8,814 nucleotides of DNA from assembly GCA_013314865.1 (NCBI GenBank), contig JABUEV010000074.1:1-8814 (forward strand). Direction: 5' to 3'. Both the position numbers and the translations under genes were made by a program. This document shows positions 1 through 7,293 of the stretch, piece after piece; positions within the stretch are counted from its first letter, which is position 1, and each line of letters starts with the position of its first letter. The stretch comes from Bacteroidales bacterium. Its GTDB lineage: Bacteria; Bacteroidota; Bacteroidia; Bacteroidales; VadinHA17. The notes under the pieces were generated by a model, which had not been told where the DNA came from, searched no databases, and was given only the letters and a program-made list of their open reading frames with translations.

Positions 1-255
1 ATTAATCTGATTGTAAATCAGATGAAAAAATCATATGTTACCTGGAACAGAGGTCAGGTAAGTGATGATGTCATAATAGGAGATCTGAAACTGCTTTCAG
101 GCGGTAAGCTCAAGGTGCCTGAAAATCTCAAAATACTTGAGGTAAAAGATATTATTGTACAACAGGCTAACAAAAAGAAACCACAGCAGGCCAAGTCTCA
201 CAGCAAACAGCAGAACAAACAGCACAACAAGAAAAAAGGACATAATCGTCACTAA
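1..255 (+). CDS. DUF4290-like protein, C-terminal part (5' truncated by window edge)
   Basis: The frame is open from base 1 with no stop before 253-255, so the gene starts outside the window and the visible Met at base 22 is internal. The 84 visible residues contain a short core with the phrase KKSYVTWNRG. From about residue 58 the protein becomes a tail very rich in Lys, Gln, Asn and His, ending in GHNRH. From memory, the TWN phrase, the basic tail and the position directly before murA match the DUF4290 family of Bacteroidetes, which has no established function. The stop and the murA start share one base (TAATG), so the two genes are very probably co-transcribed and perhaps translationally coupled. 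The basic, probably disordered tail could bind nucleic acid or another polyanion, but that is a guess. No signal peptide can be assessed because the N-terminus is missing. Confidence 0.7.
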   Translation: MNLIVNQMKKSYVTWNRGQVSDDVIIGDLKLLSGGKLKVPENLKILEVKDIIVQQANKKKPQQAKSHSKQQNKQHNKKKGHNRH

Positions 256-1559
256 TGGGCACCTTCATTGTTCAGGGAGGCAGATCTCTTAAGGGAACAA
301 TAATCCCGCAGGGAGCTAAAAATGAAGCTCTTCAGGTTATCTGCGCATCACTGCTCACTCCGGATAAAGTTATCATTCAAAACATCCCGGACATTGCTGA
401 TGTAAACAATCTGATTGATCTCTTGTCATGCATGGGAGTAAGTGTCACCAGGGGGACTGACAATTCAGTAACCTTCCAGGCTTCGGACATTGACCCCGAT
501 TATATGTCCCACTCAGATTTCAGAGCAAAAAGCATGAGTCTGAGAGGCTCAATTATGATAGCAGGACCTTTGCTGGCGCGCTTTGGCAGAGCGCTAATAC
601 CAAAACCAGGAGGAGATAAGATAGGCAGGAGAAGGGTTGACACTCATTTTAACGGTTTCCGGAAACTTGGCGCCCGTCTTGAATATGATATTTCAGATTC
701 CTTTTTCACACTTGAAGCCGAATCATTGAAAGGAGCCTACATTCACCTGGAGGAGGCATCCGTAACCGGTACTGCAAACATTATAATGGCATCTGTTCTT
801 GCAGAAGGCAAAACTACCATTTACAATGCCGCATGCGAACCATACATCCAGCAGTTGTGCAGAATGCTAGTATCGATGGGTGCTAAAATTGAGGGAATTG
901 GTTCCAACCTGTTATATATAGATGGAGTATCCCGGCTCCACGGATGCATTCACACAATACTGCCAGATATGATTGAGATAGGTTCATTTATAGGCCTGGC
1001 AGCAATGACGGAATCTGAAATCACAATAAAAAACGTCTCATACCAGAACCTCGGGATAATCCCCGATTCTTTCAGAAGACTTGGAATATACCTGGAAAAA
1101 AGGGACGATGACATCTATATTCCAAGGCAGGAGCATTATGAAATTGAAACATTTATTGACGGTTCGATAATGACCATCGCCGATGCAATATGGCCAGGGC
1201 TTACACCCGACCTTTTAAGTGTTTTTCTTGTGACAGCCACACAGGCGAAGGGTGCTGTACTGATACATCAAAAAATGTTTGAAAGCCGTCTCTTTTTTGT
1301 CGATAAACTCATTGATATGGGAGCACAGATAATTCTGTGCGACCCCCATCGGGCAACAGTGATCGGCCTTGACAAAAAATTCAGACTCAGGGGTACCACA
1401 ATGTCATCCCCCGATATACGCGCCGGTGTCGCCCTGCTGATCGCTGCATTGTCAGCAGAAGGTAAAAGCGTGATTCATAATATCGAACAGATTGACAGGG
1501 GCTATGAGAAAATAGACCTGAGACTTAATGCATTGGGAGCTGAAATCAGGAGAATCTGA
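255..1559 (+). CDS. murA: UDP-N-acetylglucosamine 1-carboxyvinyltransferase (MurA), Asp-type active site
   Basis: Transfers enolpyruvate from phosphoenolpyruvate to UDP-GlcNAc in the cytoplasm, the first committed step of peptidoglycan synthesis. The 434 residues are close to the family's usual ~420 and cover the whole EPSP-synthase-like fold. Visible landmarks are Lys22-Asn23 in QGAKNEA, Arg97 (equivalent to E. coli Arg91), Asp319 in WPGLTPDL (equivalent to the general base Asp305) and Arg415 in IDRGYEKID (equivalent to Arg397). The flexible loop reads PGGDKIGRRR, so Asp121 (codon 615-617) stands where E. coli has the fosfomycin-reactive Cys115. The enzyme should therefore work but resist fosfomycin. 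The start is set by the TAATG overlap with the upstream gene and by good N-terminal alignment. No ribosome binding site is needed beyond coupling. A downstream gap of 181 bp separates it from grpE. Confidence 0.96.
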   Translation: MGTFIVQGGRSLKGTIIPQGAKNEALQVICASLLTPDKVIIQNIPDIADVNNLIDLLSCMGVSVTRGTDNSVTFQASDIDPDYMSHSDFRAKSMSLRGSIMIAGPLLARFGRALIPKPGGDKIGRRRVDTHFNGFRKLGARLEYDISDSFFTLEAESLKGAYIHLEEASVTGTANIIMASVLAEGKTTIYNAACEPYIQQLCRMLVSMGAKIEGIGSNLLYIDGVSRLHGCIHTILPDMIEIGSFIGLAAMTESEITIKNVSYQNLGIIPDSFRRLGIYLEKRDDDIYIPRQEHYEIETFIDGSIMTIADAIWPGLTPDLLSVFLVTATQAKGAVLIHQKMFESRLFFVDKLIDMGAQIILCDPHRATVIGLDKKFRLRGTTMSSPDIRAGVALLIAALSAEGKSVIHNIEQIDRGYEKIDLRLNALGAEIRRI

Positions 1560-1667
1560 AAAGAATCTTCATCAGTCTTCCGATATCTGCTGACAGAAGG
1601 CCAATATTGTATCCCATGATGATAAATATACTGTCACTGATATCTAGTATTAACAGTTTTATATCAC

Positions 1668-1680
1668 TGTCAATTTGTCA
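1668..1680 (+). promoter_or_regulatory. 13-bp imperfect palindrome upstream of grpE (candidate operator)
   Basis: TGTCAATTTGTCA matches its own reverse complement at 10 of 13 positions, with arms of the form TGnCAA/TTGnCA around a central T. It lies 60 bp before the grpE start and just upstream of the -24-like element. No CIRCE-type (HrcA) repeat is present. Its centre is about 45 bp before the predicted start point, closer than usual for a sigma-54 enhancer, so it may be a repressor or activator site of another kind. The assignment rests on position and symmetry only. Confidence 0.4.
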
Positions 1681-1692
1681 AACCGCAAGAAA

Positions 1693-1708
1693 TGGCAGAT
1701 TATTTGAT
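1693..1708 (+). promoter_or_regulatory. sigma-54-like -24/-12 promoter for grpE-dnaJ
   Basis: TGGCAG, five bases, then TTGAT. The GG pair is at 1694-1695 and the -13 G is at 1706, giving the exact 12-base offset required by the TGGCAC-N5-TTGCA consensus. The -12 base is A (1707) instead of C. Transcription would begin near 1719, about 22 bases before the grpE ATG. A competing reading is a weak Bacteroidetes sigma-ABfr promoter, with TTTG at 1674-1677 and an ATTATTTG -7 box at 1699-1706 at 21-bp spacing. Both readings use the same TTTG, so the sigma factor is not settled. Confidence 0.45.
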
Positions 1709-1740
1709 AGCAAAAGGAAAAAATTAAAAATTGATCTGAA

Positions 1741-2373
1741 ATGGTTAAGAAGAAACTAACTGATAATGTGAAAGATAAACAAGCCACAAAAATTACTGAA
1801 GAGAACAAAGAAGGTCAGGAAAAGCCGACAGAGCAGAAAGATGCAGTGGAAACAGCAGGAGTCCAGGCGCCTGAAACGGGCGAAAAGCAGTCTGAGGCAA
1901 AGAGTGATTCCGGCCAAACAGTCACTGCAGAAAAGAGTCCGGAGGAAAAAATGGCAGAAATGCAGGACAGATACCTCCGTCTGTCGGCTGAATTTGACAA
2001 CTACCGCAAAAGGACTCTAAGAGAAAAGATTGAAACTACCAAATATGCCTCACAGGATCTTATTCTGAAAATCCTTCCCATCATGGATGATTTTGAAAGA
2101 GCATTGAAACATATTGATTCATCAGAAGGGTGTGAGGGTATCAGGGAAGGAATAAACCTGATATATTCGAAATTCAGTGATTTCCTTAAACAGGAAGGTG
2201 TCAGGGAAATTGAGTCGCTGAACTGTGAGTTCAACGTGGATCTGCATGATGCAGTGGCTAAAGTGCAGGTTGATGATGAAGGAAAGAAGGGCAGGATTGT
2301 AGATGTGGTTCAGAAGGGCTATTTTCTTCAGGATAAGGTAATACGGCACTCAAAGGTAGTTGTCGGCGAATAA
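1741..2373 (+). CDS. grpE: nucleotide exchange factor GrpE
   Basis: Co-chaperone that releases ADP from DnaK and so resets the Hsp70 cycle in the cytoplasm. The 210 residues comprise a hydrophilic Lys/Glu/Gln-rich N-terminus (about 1-65, probably disordered), a long helical region (about 66-135) with FDNYRKR, and the C-terminal beta domain. The GrpE family signature is fully present, running from FNVDLHDAV to GYFLQDKVIRHSKVVV near the end. The length is within the usual 180-220. The ATG at 1741 is the first in frame after the intergenic region and has no Shine-Dalgarno sequence. dnaJ follows after 36 bp, making a two-gene chaperone unit probably driven by the upstream sigma-54-like element. 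dnaK is not in the window. Confidence 0.97.
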   Translation: MVKKKLTDNVKDKQATKITEENKEGQEKPTEQKDAVETAGVQAPETGEKQSEAKSDSGQTVTAEKSPEEKMAEMQDRYLRLSAEFDNYRKRTLREKIETTKYASQDLILKILPIMDDFERALKHIDSSEGCEGIREGINLIYSKFSDFLKQEGVREIESLNCEFNVDLHDAVAKVQVDDEGKKGRIVDVVQKGYFLQDKVIRHSKVVVGE

Positions 2374-2409
2374 TTAATGGAGAATTAACAAAAAATATAA
2401 AAAGCAGGG

Positions 2410-3561
2410 ATGGGAAAGAGAGATTATTACGAGGTTCTGGGTGTTTCCCGCGGAGCCACCAAGGAAGAGATAAAAAAGGCTTACAGGAAACAGGCTCTGA
2501 AATATCATCCCGACAAGAATCCAGGTGATAAAAAAGCAGAAGAACTGTTCAAGGAAGCTGCCGAAGCATACGAGGTTCTCAGCAATGATGAAAAGCGGGC
2601 ACGATATGATCAGTTTGGCCACGACGGAGTGAAGGGAATGGGCAATGGCTTCGGCGGAGGAGGCATGACGATGGAAGATATCTTTTCATCTTTTGGAGAT
2701 ATCTTCGGGGATGCATTCGGCAGTTTTGCAGGATTCGGCAGTTCGCGCAGAAGCAGCAGCCGGAGGGTTAACAAGGGAACAAACCTGAGAGTAAAGGTAA
2801 AACTAACCCTCCAGGAAATCGCTAATGGAGTCGAAAAGAAAATAAAGGTAAAGAAATATGACGCCTGCCCTTCATGCGGCGGAACCGGTGCGGCCGATTC
2901 AAGCAGTGTTGCAACATGCCAGACATGCAGGGGGTCGGGACATGTTACAAGAGTCACAAACACTATTCTCGGACAGATGCAGACAACAACCGTCTGTCCT
3001 TCGTGCGGAGGCGAGGGCAAAACTATTACAAGAAAATGTCCCTCCTGCTACGGCGAGGGTATAGTTCAAAAAGATGAAATCATTAAAATAGATATACCGG
3101 CCGGTGTCGGCAAAGGAATGCAGATGACCATCAGCGGCAAAGGTAATGCAGCCAGGCGCGGTGGCGTAAATGGTGACCTGCTTGTTGTAATAGACGAGGA
3201 GGAACACCCTGAGCTCATAAGGGAAGGACACGACCTTATCTATAACCTCTTCATAAGTGTCCCTGACGCTATTCTTGGCACTCATGTCGAAATACCGACA
3301 GTCGACAATAATGTAAAAATCAGAATAGAACCCGGAACACAGCCCGGCAAAATCCTTCGCCTCAGAGGTAAAGGCCTGCCCGATGTGAACGGATACGGGC
3401 GCGGCGACCTCCTGGTAAATGTAAATGTATGGATACCCAAAACCCTTACAAGGGAAGAAGCCCGCTACGTCGAACGACTTAAGGATATGTCATCTTTCGT
3501 ACCCCGTCCCGATAAGGACGACAAGGGATTTTTCGAAAGAATGAGAGGCTATTTTCAATAG
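2410..3561 (+). CDS. dnaJ: chaperone protein DnaJ (Hsp40, type I)
   Basis: Delivers unfolded substrates to DnaK and stimulates its ATPase. All class I parts are present in order. The J domain (about 4-70) has the HPD triad at 33-35. A Gly/Phe-rich linker runs from about 76 to 112. The zinc-finger region has four CxxCxGxG motifs beginning at Cys153, Cys170, Cys196 and Cys210. The C-terminal substrate-binding and dimerisation domains extend to residue 383. No key residue is missing, and the length matches the family (370-390). It lies 36 bp after grpE and is very probably co-transcribed with it. The leader before the ATG is A-rich without a clear Shine-Dalgarno sequence, as is usual for Bacteroidetes. 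Confidence 0.98.
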   Translation: MGKRDYYEVLGVSRGATKEEIKKAYRKQALKYHPDKNPGDKKAEELFKEAAEAYEVLSNDEKRARYDQFGHDGVKGMGNGFGGGGMTMEDIFSSFGDIFGDAFGSFAGFGSSRRSSSRRVNKGTNLRVKVKLTLQEIANGVEKKIKVKKYDACPSCGGTGAADSSSVATCQTCRGSGHVTRVTNTILGQMQTTTVCPSCGGEGKTITRKCPSCYGEGIVQKDEIIKIDIPAGVGKGMQMTISGKGNAARRGGVNGDLLVVIDEEEHPELIREGHDLIYNLFISVPDAILGTHVEIPTVDNNVKIRIEPGTQPGKILRLRGKGLPDVNGYGRGDLLVNVNVWIPKTLTREEARYVERLKDMSSFVPRPDKDDKGFFERMRGYFQ

Positions 3562-3635
3562 GATCCCTTAGTATTTCTTTTCAGGTTAAAATATTTAATA
3601 TCTTTACCCTTCATTTATTAAATCTGTCAGCCTGA

Positions 3636-4544
3636 ATGGAACTTTTTGAAGCAAAAGATGTAACCAAGAGCTTTGGATCTGTGGTTGCTCTTGACAAAGT
3701 AAGCATTTCTGTACCCAAACAAAGCATTTACGGCCTTCTCGGACCAAACGGTGCAGGTAAAACAACCCTCATCCGGATAATTAACCAGATAACCGGACCT
3801 GACTCAGGAGAACTCTTTCTCAACGGGAGAAAACTAAAACCGGACGATGTTGCCTCTATAGGATACCTGCCTGAAGAAAGAGGCCTTTACAAAAAAATGA
3901 AGGTGGGAGAACAGGCTCTCTATTTCGCGCAGTTGAAAGGTCTATCTCATGCCGAGGCAATGAAAAGACTTAAATACTGGTTCAAAAAACTTGATATAAC
4001 CGACTGGTGGGGGAAAAAAGTCGAAGAACTTTCAAAAGGAATGCAGCAGAAAGTGCAGTTCGCAATTACTGTTCTCCATGAACCCGACTTGCTGATATTC
4101 GACGAACCATTTACAGGCTTTGACCCCGTAAACGCCAATATCATTAAAAATGAAATATTGTTCCTCAGGGAAAGAGGAGCCACAATTATATTCTCAACTC
4201 ACAATATGGGGTCTGTTGAAGAATTGTGCGACAACATTACTCTTATAAATAAATCAAAAACTATCCTGGAGGGCAAGGTCGGAGAAATCAGACGACAATG
4301 GGCAGGCAACGAGTATGACATTGTTTTTGAAGGCAATACGGAATTCAATGAAAATGGTTACTTCAAAATTATGAACCGACAGACTGAAAACAATAAAACT
4401 TCGGTAAGGATAAAGACCCTGTCTGAAATGAATACGAATGAAATACTTCTAGCCGCCGTTAAGGCAGGAAAGGTAATCTCATTCAACCCTGCCCTGCCGT
4501 CGATGAATGAAATATTTATCAGAGTGGTTGAGGCTCAAAATTAA
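3636..4544 (+). CDS. ABC transporter ATP-binding protein, NatA/YhaQ type
   Basis: Soluble ATPase expected to dimerise and power the permease encoded next. The nucleotide-binding domain (about 1-215) shows the Walker A motif GPNGAGKT at 36-43, the ABC signature LSKGM at 132-136, Walker B LLIFDEP at 152-158, and the switch His at 189. The Q-loop region reads YLPEERGLY without a Gln, which I recall as typical of the NatA/YhaQ group. Residues from about 225 form the variable C-terminal extension of this group (DUF4162-like), ending in PSMNEIFIRVVE. The permease starts 27 bp downstream, so the two form one exporter. The substrate is unknown: NatA of Bacillus subtilis works in sodium extrusion, but similarity alone does not transfer that role. 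The gene is separated from dnaJ by 74 bp. Confidence 0.92.
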   Translation: MELFEAKDVTKSFGSVVALDKVSISVPKQSIYGLLGPNGAGKTTLIRIINQITGPDSGELFLNGRKLKPDDVASIGYLPEERGLYKKMKVGEQALYFAQLKGLSHAEAMKRLKYWFKKLDITDWWGKKVEELSKGMQQKVQFAITVLHEPDLLIFDEPFTGFDPVNANIIKNEILFLRERGATIIFSTHNMGSVEELCDNITLINKSKTILEGKVGEIRRQWAGNEYDIVFEGNTEFNENGYFKIMNRQTENNKTSVRIKTLSEMNTNEILLAAVKAGKVISFNPALPSMNEIFIRVVEAQN

Positions 4545-4571
4545 TTCACTCCCTGAAATAAAATCTTAACT

Positions 4572-5933
4572 ATGAACAAAATACCTGTAATCATCAAGAG
4601 GGAATACCTCACAAGGGTCAGAAAAAAATCATTCATAATAATGACAATACTGGCTCCACTGCTGTTTGCCGCTATTATCATTCTTCCTACTCTGTTTATG
4701 ATGAACGGTACTGAAGATTACAAGAAAATCGCAGTAGTGGAAGACCGTACCGATATCTTCAAAGGAGTGATTAAAAATACAAAAAGCGCAGAGTTCATTT
4801 ATCTTGAGGATGAAAATATCGAGGAACTGAAAAAGACATTTGAACAGAAAGGATATTACGGCATACTTTATATCTCGCCGGAAATAGTCAATGTCCCGAA
4901 TGCCGTTCAGCTCATTTCAAGGAAACAGCCTCCCATTGGGATTCTGGATCATATCGAAACATCGCTTGAAAAAGAGATAGAAAGACAAAAACTGATGAAT
5001 TACAATATTGAAAACCTGGATGAGATAATGAAAAATGTCACCACCAGGGTTTCAATACAGACAATTAAAATTGATGACTCAGGGAAAGTTAAGGAAACAA
5101 GTACAGGCATTGCAATGGCACTTGCATATATTGGAGGTTTTCTGATGTATATGCTTGTATTTATTTTCGGCGCCCAGGTTATGAGAGGTGTAATTGAAGA
5201 AAAAACTAACAGGGTGGTTGAAGTAATAATATCATCAGTAAAACCTGCCCAGCTAATGATGGGAAAGATTATCGGCATTGCCCTTGTAGGTCTTACACAG
5301 TTCCTTATATGGGTTGTTCTTACTGTCGGGATTGCAGGAGTTATAAGATCTGCTGTTTTCAAGAAATCTGATGCCACCGAAATGGTTCAGAATGTTTCAA
5401 AGAACGTGATGAGTCAGGACCAGCAGCTGCAGATACCGGGGCAGTCACAGCCGGAAATTGATCCGGCCATGGCCGAATTTACAAAGCTGTTTAACTCAGC
5501 TATGAACCAGCCGTGGTTGCTTATAATATTTTCTTTCATTTTTTATTTCATTACCGGATATTTGCTCTATGCCTCCATTTTTGCAGCCATCGGATCAGCT
5601 GTGGATAATGAGACTGAAACACAGCAGTTTATGCTTCCCATAACAATACCGATAATACTTGCCCTGATGGTTGCAATGGGTACGATGCAGAATCCTGAAA
5701 GCCCTCTTGCTTTCTGGTTTTCATTAATCCCGTTGACATCTCCCATCGTAATGATGGCCCGCATCCCCTTCGGAGTGCCTGCCTGGCAGCTTATTTTATC
5801 GATGATTCTTATGCTGGTTACCTTCATCGCTTTTGTCTGGATGGCAGCAAAAATCTACAGGACCGGAATTCTGATGTACGGAAAGAAAACATCATGGAAG
5901 GAAATGTGGAAATGGCTTAGATATCAGGGATAG
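4572..5933 (+). CDS. ABC-2 type transporter permease, NatB/YhaP type
   Basis: Inner-membrane partner of the preceding ATPase. Of 453 residues, the N-terminus (IIKREYLTRVRKKS) is a cytosolic coupling segment, followed by a first membrane helix at about 21-43. A hydrophilic extracytoplasmic domain fills about 45-175. Further hydrophobic segments lie near 179-203, 231-258, 315-340, 354-370, 379-397 and 403-427. The conserved cytosolic motif EEKTNRVVEVIISSVKP is at 209-225. A Gln/Pro-rich soluble stretch (about 265-305) separates the third and fourth helices. The short basic C-terminus is probably cytosolic. This is the ABC-2 family-3 layout seen in NatB and YhaP. It is probably an exporter, and its substrate cannot be read from the sequence. 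The start has no Shine-Dalgarno sequence but aligns with family N-termini. Confidence 0.9.
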   Translation: MNKIPVIIKREYLTRVRKKSFIIMTILAPLLFAAIIILPTLFMMNGTEDYKKIAVVEDRTDIFKGVIKNTKSAEFIYLEDENIEELKKTFEQKGYYGILYISPEIVNVPNAVQLISRKQPPIGILDHIETSLEKEIERQKLMNYNIENLDEIMKNVTTRVSIQTIKIDDSGKVKETSTGIAMALAYIGGFLMYMLVFIFGAQVMRGVIEEKTNRVVEVIISSVKPAQLMMGKIIGIALVGLTQFLIWVVLTVGIAGVIRSAVFKKSDATEMVQNVSKNVMSQDQQLQIPGQSQPEIDPAMAEFTKLFNSAMNQPWLLIIFSFIFYFITGYLLYASIFAAIGSAVDNETETQQFMLPITIPIILALMVAMGTMQNPESPLAFWFSLIPLTSPIVMMARIPFGVPAWQLILSMILMLVTFIAFVWMAAKIYRTGILMYGKKTSWKEMWKWLRYQG

Positions 5934-5946
5934 GACACAAGACTGT

Positions 5947-5965
5947 CCCGACGCTTATGGTCGGG
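5947..5965 (+). repeat. inverted repeat, 6-bp perfect stem
   Basis: CCCGAC (5947-5952) and GTCGGG (5960-5965) are perfect complements around a 7-base loop. The hairpin lies 13 bp after the permease stop. It could end or attenuate transcription of the ABC operon, but no T-run follows, so a classical intrinsic terminator is not supported. Confidence 0.55.
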
Positions 5966-5971
5966 CTTGCC

Positions 5972-5993
5972 CTGACAAACGCAGTTTCGTCAG
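5972..5993 (+). repeat. inverted repeat, 9-bp stem with one bulged base
   Basis: CTGACAAAC (5972-5980) pairs with GTTT plus GTCAG (5984-5987 and 5989-5993) around a GCA loop, with C5988 bulged. Together with the preceding inverted repeat it makes the 64-bp interruption highly structured as RNA or single-stranded DNA. No T-run follows it. Confidence 0.55.
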
Positions 5994-6055
5994 CGGATCT
6001 TCGCTTCGACAAGACTGCATGACTGCAAAACCGCAAGACCACAAGACTAAATAAT

Positions 6056-7234
6056 ATGTCCAAAATACTCGTAATAGACGACGAACGTGCAATCAGGAAC
6101 ACTCTGAAGGAGGTCCTGGAATATGAAAAGCATGAGGTCGACCTTGCCGAGGACGGCCCTTCAGGACTGGAGTTGTTTAACTCCAACACTTATGACATTG
6201 TGCTTTGCGATATTAAAATGGCAAAAATGGACGGAATAGAGGTTCTGCAGAAGATTCAGGAAATCTCATCTGACACCCCTGTAATAATGATATCCGGACA
6301 TGGGAATATTGATACAGCTGTTGAAGCTATTAAAAAGGGAGCCTATGACTTCCTGGAAAAGCCTCTTGACCTGAACCGCCTGCTGATAACCATTCGCAAT
6401 GCAACCGACAAGTCATCACTGATAACACAGACTCAGGTCCTTAAAACCAAGGTCAGCAAAATGTATGAGATTGTGGGAGAATCAGAAGCCATAAAAAAGG
6501 TCAAGGAGATGATTGACAGGGTTGCTCCTACAGAAGCCAGGGTTTTGATCACAGGAGCTAACGGAACAGGCAAAGAACTTGTCGCTCATCAGATTCATGA
6601 AAAAAGCCCAAGAGCTAAAGGCCCTTTTGTGGAAGTCAATTGTGCAGCCATCCCATCCGAACTTATTGAAAGTGAGCTTTTCGGACATGAAAAAGGATCA
6701 TTTACCTCAGCTATCAAACAGAGAATAGGGAAGTTTGAACAAGCCAACGGAGGAACCCTCTTCCTCGATGAAATAGGAGATATGAGTCTTTCAGCCCAGT
6801 CAAAGGTTCTCAGGGCACTCCAGGAAAATAAAATCACCCGCGTGGGATCCGACAAGGATATTCACGTTAATGTAAGAGTCATCGCAGCCACAAATAAAAA
6901 CATCCGGCAGGAGATAGAAAACAAGACCTTCAGGGAAGACCTTTATCACAGGCTCAGCGTTATCCTTATTCACGTTCCGACCTTAAATGAACGAACTGAA
7001 GATATCCCTCTTCTTGCTGACCATTTCAATACATTGATATGCGGAGAATATGGAATGAGCAAAAAGAAGATCACCAGGGACGCCATTGAGGAACTGAAAA
7101 AAATTGAATGGACAGGAAATATACGCGAGTTCAGAAACGTGCTCGAACGACTGATCATACTATGCAAAGATGAAATAACCGGTAAGGACGTTCTGGCATA
7201 TGCACGCCCTGTTTCAGGGTCAGGAATTCTGTAA
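6056..7234 (+). CDS. sigma-54-dependent response regulator (REC-AAA+), lacking a DNA-binding domain
   Basis: NtrC-family activator that, once phosphorylated, would use ATP to remodel the sigma-54 RNA polymerase closed complex. The receiver domain (about 1-118) has Asp8-Asp9, phospho-acceptor Asp52, Ser80 and Lys102. The AAA+ domain (about 138-365) has Walker A GANGTGKE at 167-174, Walker B LFLDEIGD at 235-242, sensor I near VRVIAATN (273-280), the Arg-finger region FREDLYHRL (292-300) and sensor [12 protein letters not shown] (352-361). The sigma-54 contact loop is GSFTSA (214-219), not GAFTGA. Only 27 residues follow the AAA+ core, so the usual Fis-type helix-turn-helix is absent. At 392 residues it is about 50-80 shorter than NtrC or ZraR. 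The stop looks genuine: in-frame sequence after it has no HTH-like coding and the next gene begins 59 bp later. FlgR of Helicobacter and CtcC of Chlamydia have the same domain loss. No histidine kinase is visible. Confidence 0.93.
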   Translation: MSKILVIDDERAIRNTLKEVLEYEKHEVDLAEDGPSGLELFNSNTYDIVLCDIKMAKMDGIEVLQKIQEISSDTPVIMISGHGNIDTAVEAIKKGAYDFLEKPLDLNRLLITIRNATDKSSLITQTQVLKTKVSKMYEIVGESEAIKKVKEMIDRVAPTEARVLITGANGTGKELVAHQIHEKSPRAKGPFVEVNCAAIPSELIESELFGHEKGSFTSAIKQRIGKFEQANGGTLFLDEIGDMSLSAQSKVLRALQENKITRVGSDKDIHVNVRVIAATNKNIRQEIENKTFREDLYHRLSVILIHVPTLNERTEDIPLLADHFNTLICGEYGMSKKKITRDAIEELKKIEWTGNIREFRNVLERLIILCKDEITGKDVLAYARPVSGSGIL

Positions 7235-7293
7235 AAGCCTGAACTTACTTACACTTCTTACCTGAGTAAAAACAGCTTTTAAGCCTCTCTCCT

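Larger units (their letters stand above)
5938..6049 (+). repeat. 8-bp tandem repeat (CAAGACTG type) interrupted by a 64-bp hairpin segment
   Basis: A copy of CAAGACTG at 5938-5945 is followed by 64 bp of other sequence, and an identical copy then begins a run of five contiguous 8-bp units at 6010-6049. The later units differ from the first by one to three bases. The 64-bp interruption (5946-6009) contains two inverted repeats. The block fills almost all of the space between the permease stop and the start of the sigma-54 activator, ending 6 bp before that ATG. It may be a degenerate intergenic repeat or a small inserted element. It would form part of the activator's leader if transcription reads through. 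Confidence 0.65.

Noticed and set aside
1567..1599. Imperfect hairpin after murA (CTTC..CAG against CTG..GAAG).
   Set aside because: The stem is interrupted, AT/GC content is ordinary and no T-run follows, so an intrinsic terminator is not supported.
1616..1759. Small open frame of about 47 codons beginning MMINILSL in the murA-grpE gap.
   Set aside because: It runs through the promoter-like elements and overlaps the grpE start in another frame. The sequence shows no domain or coding bias.
2610..3285. Long open frames on the minus strand and in another plus frame inside dnaJ.
   Set aside because: They are antisense or out-of-frame shadows of a complete, motif-perfect DnaJ and encode no recognisable domain.
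3574..3606. Possible Bacteroidetes -33/-7 promoter (TTTC, 21 bp, TATCTTTA) before the ABC ATPase gene.
   Set aside because: Both boxes deviate from TTTG/TAnnTTTG and the region is AT-rich, so such matches are expected by chance. The 74-bp gap does allow a promoter, but none can be named.
3841..3900. Missing Gln in the Q-loop of the ABC ATPase (YLPEERGLY) as a possible sign of a dead ATPase.
   Set aside because: From memory this is the normal form in the NatA/YhaQ group, and Walker A, Walker B, signature and switch His are all intact.
5917..6189. Minus-strand open frame of about 90 codons covering the intergenic repeat and the activator start.
   Set aside because: Its sequence is Ser/Arg-rich and derives from the reverse complement of the receiver domain and the repeat. 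No family resemblance is visible.
7233..7280. Inverted repeat AAAAGC/GCTTTT with inner TTACT/AGTAA between the activator and the lyase gene.
   Set aside because: Large internal loops and a 15-base apical loop make it weak, and only four T follow. It may still be a poor terminator, but I would not annotate it.
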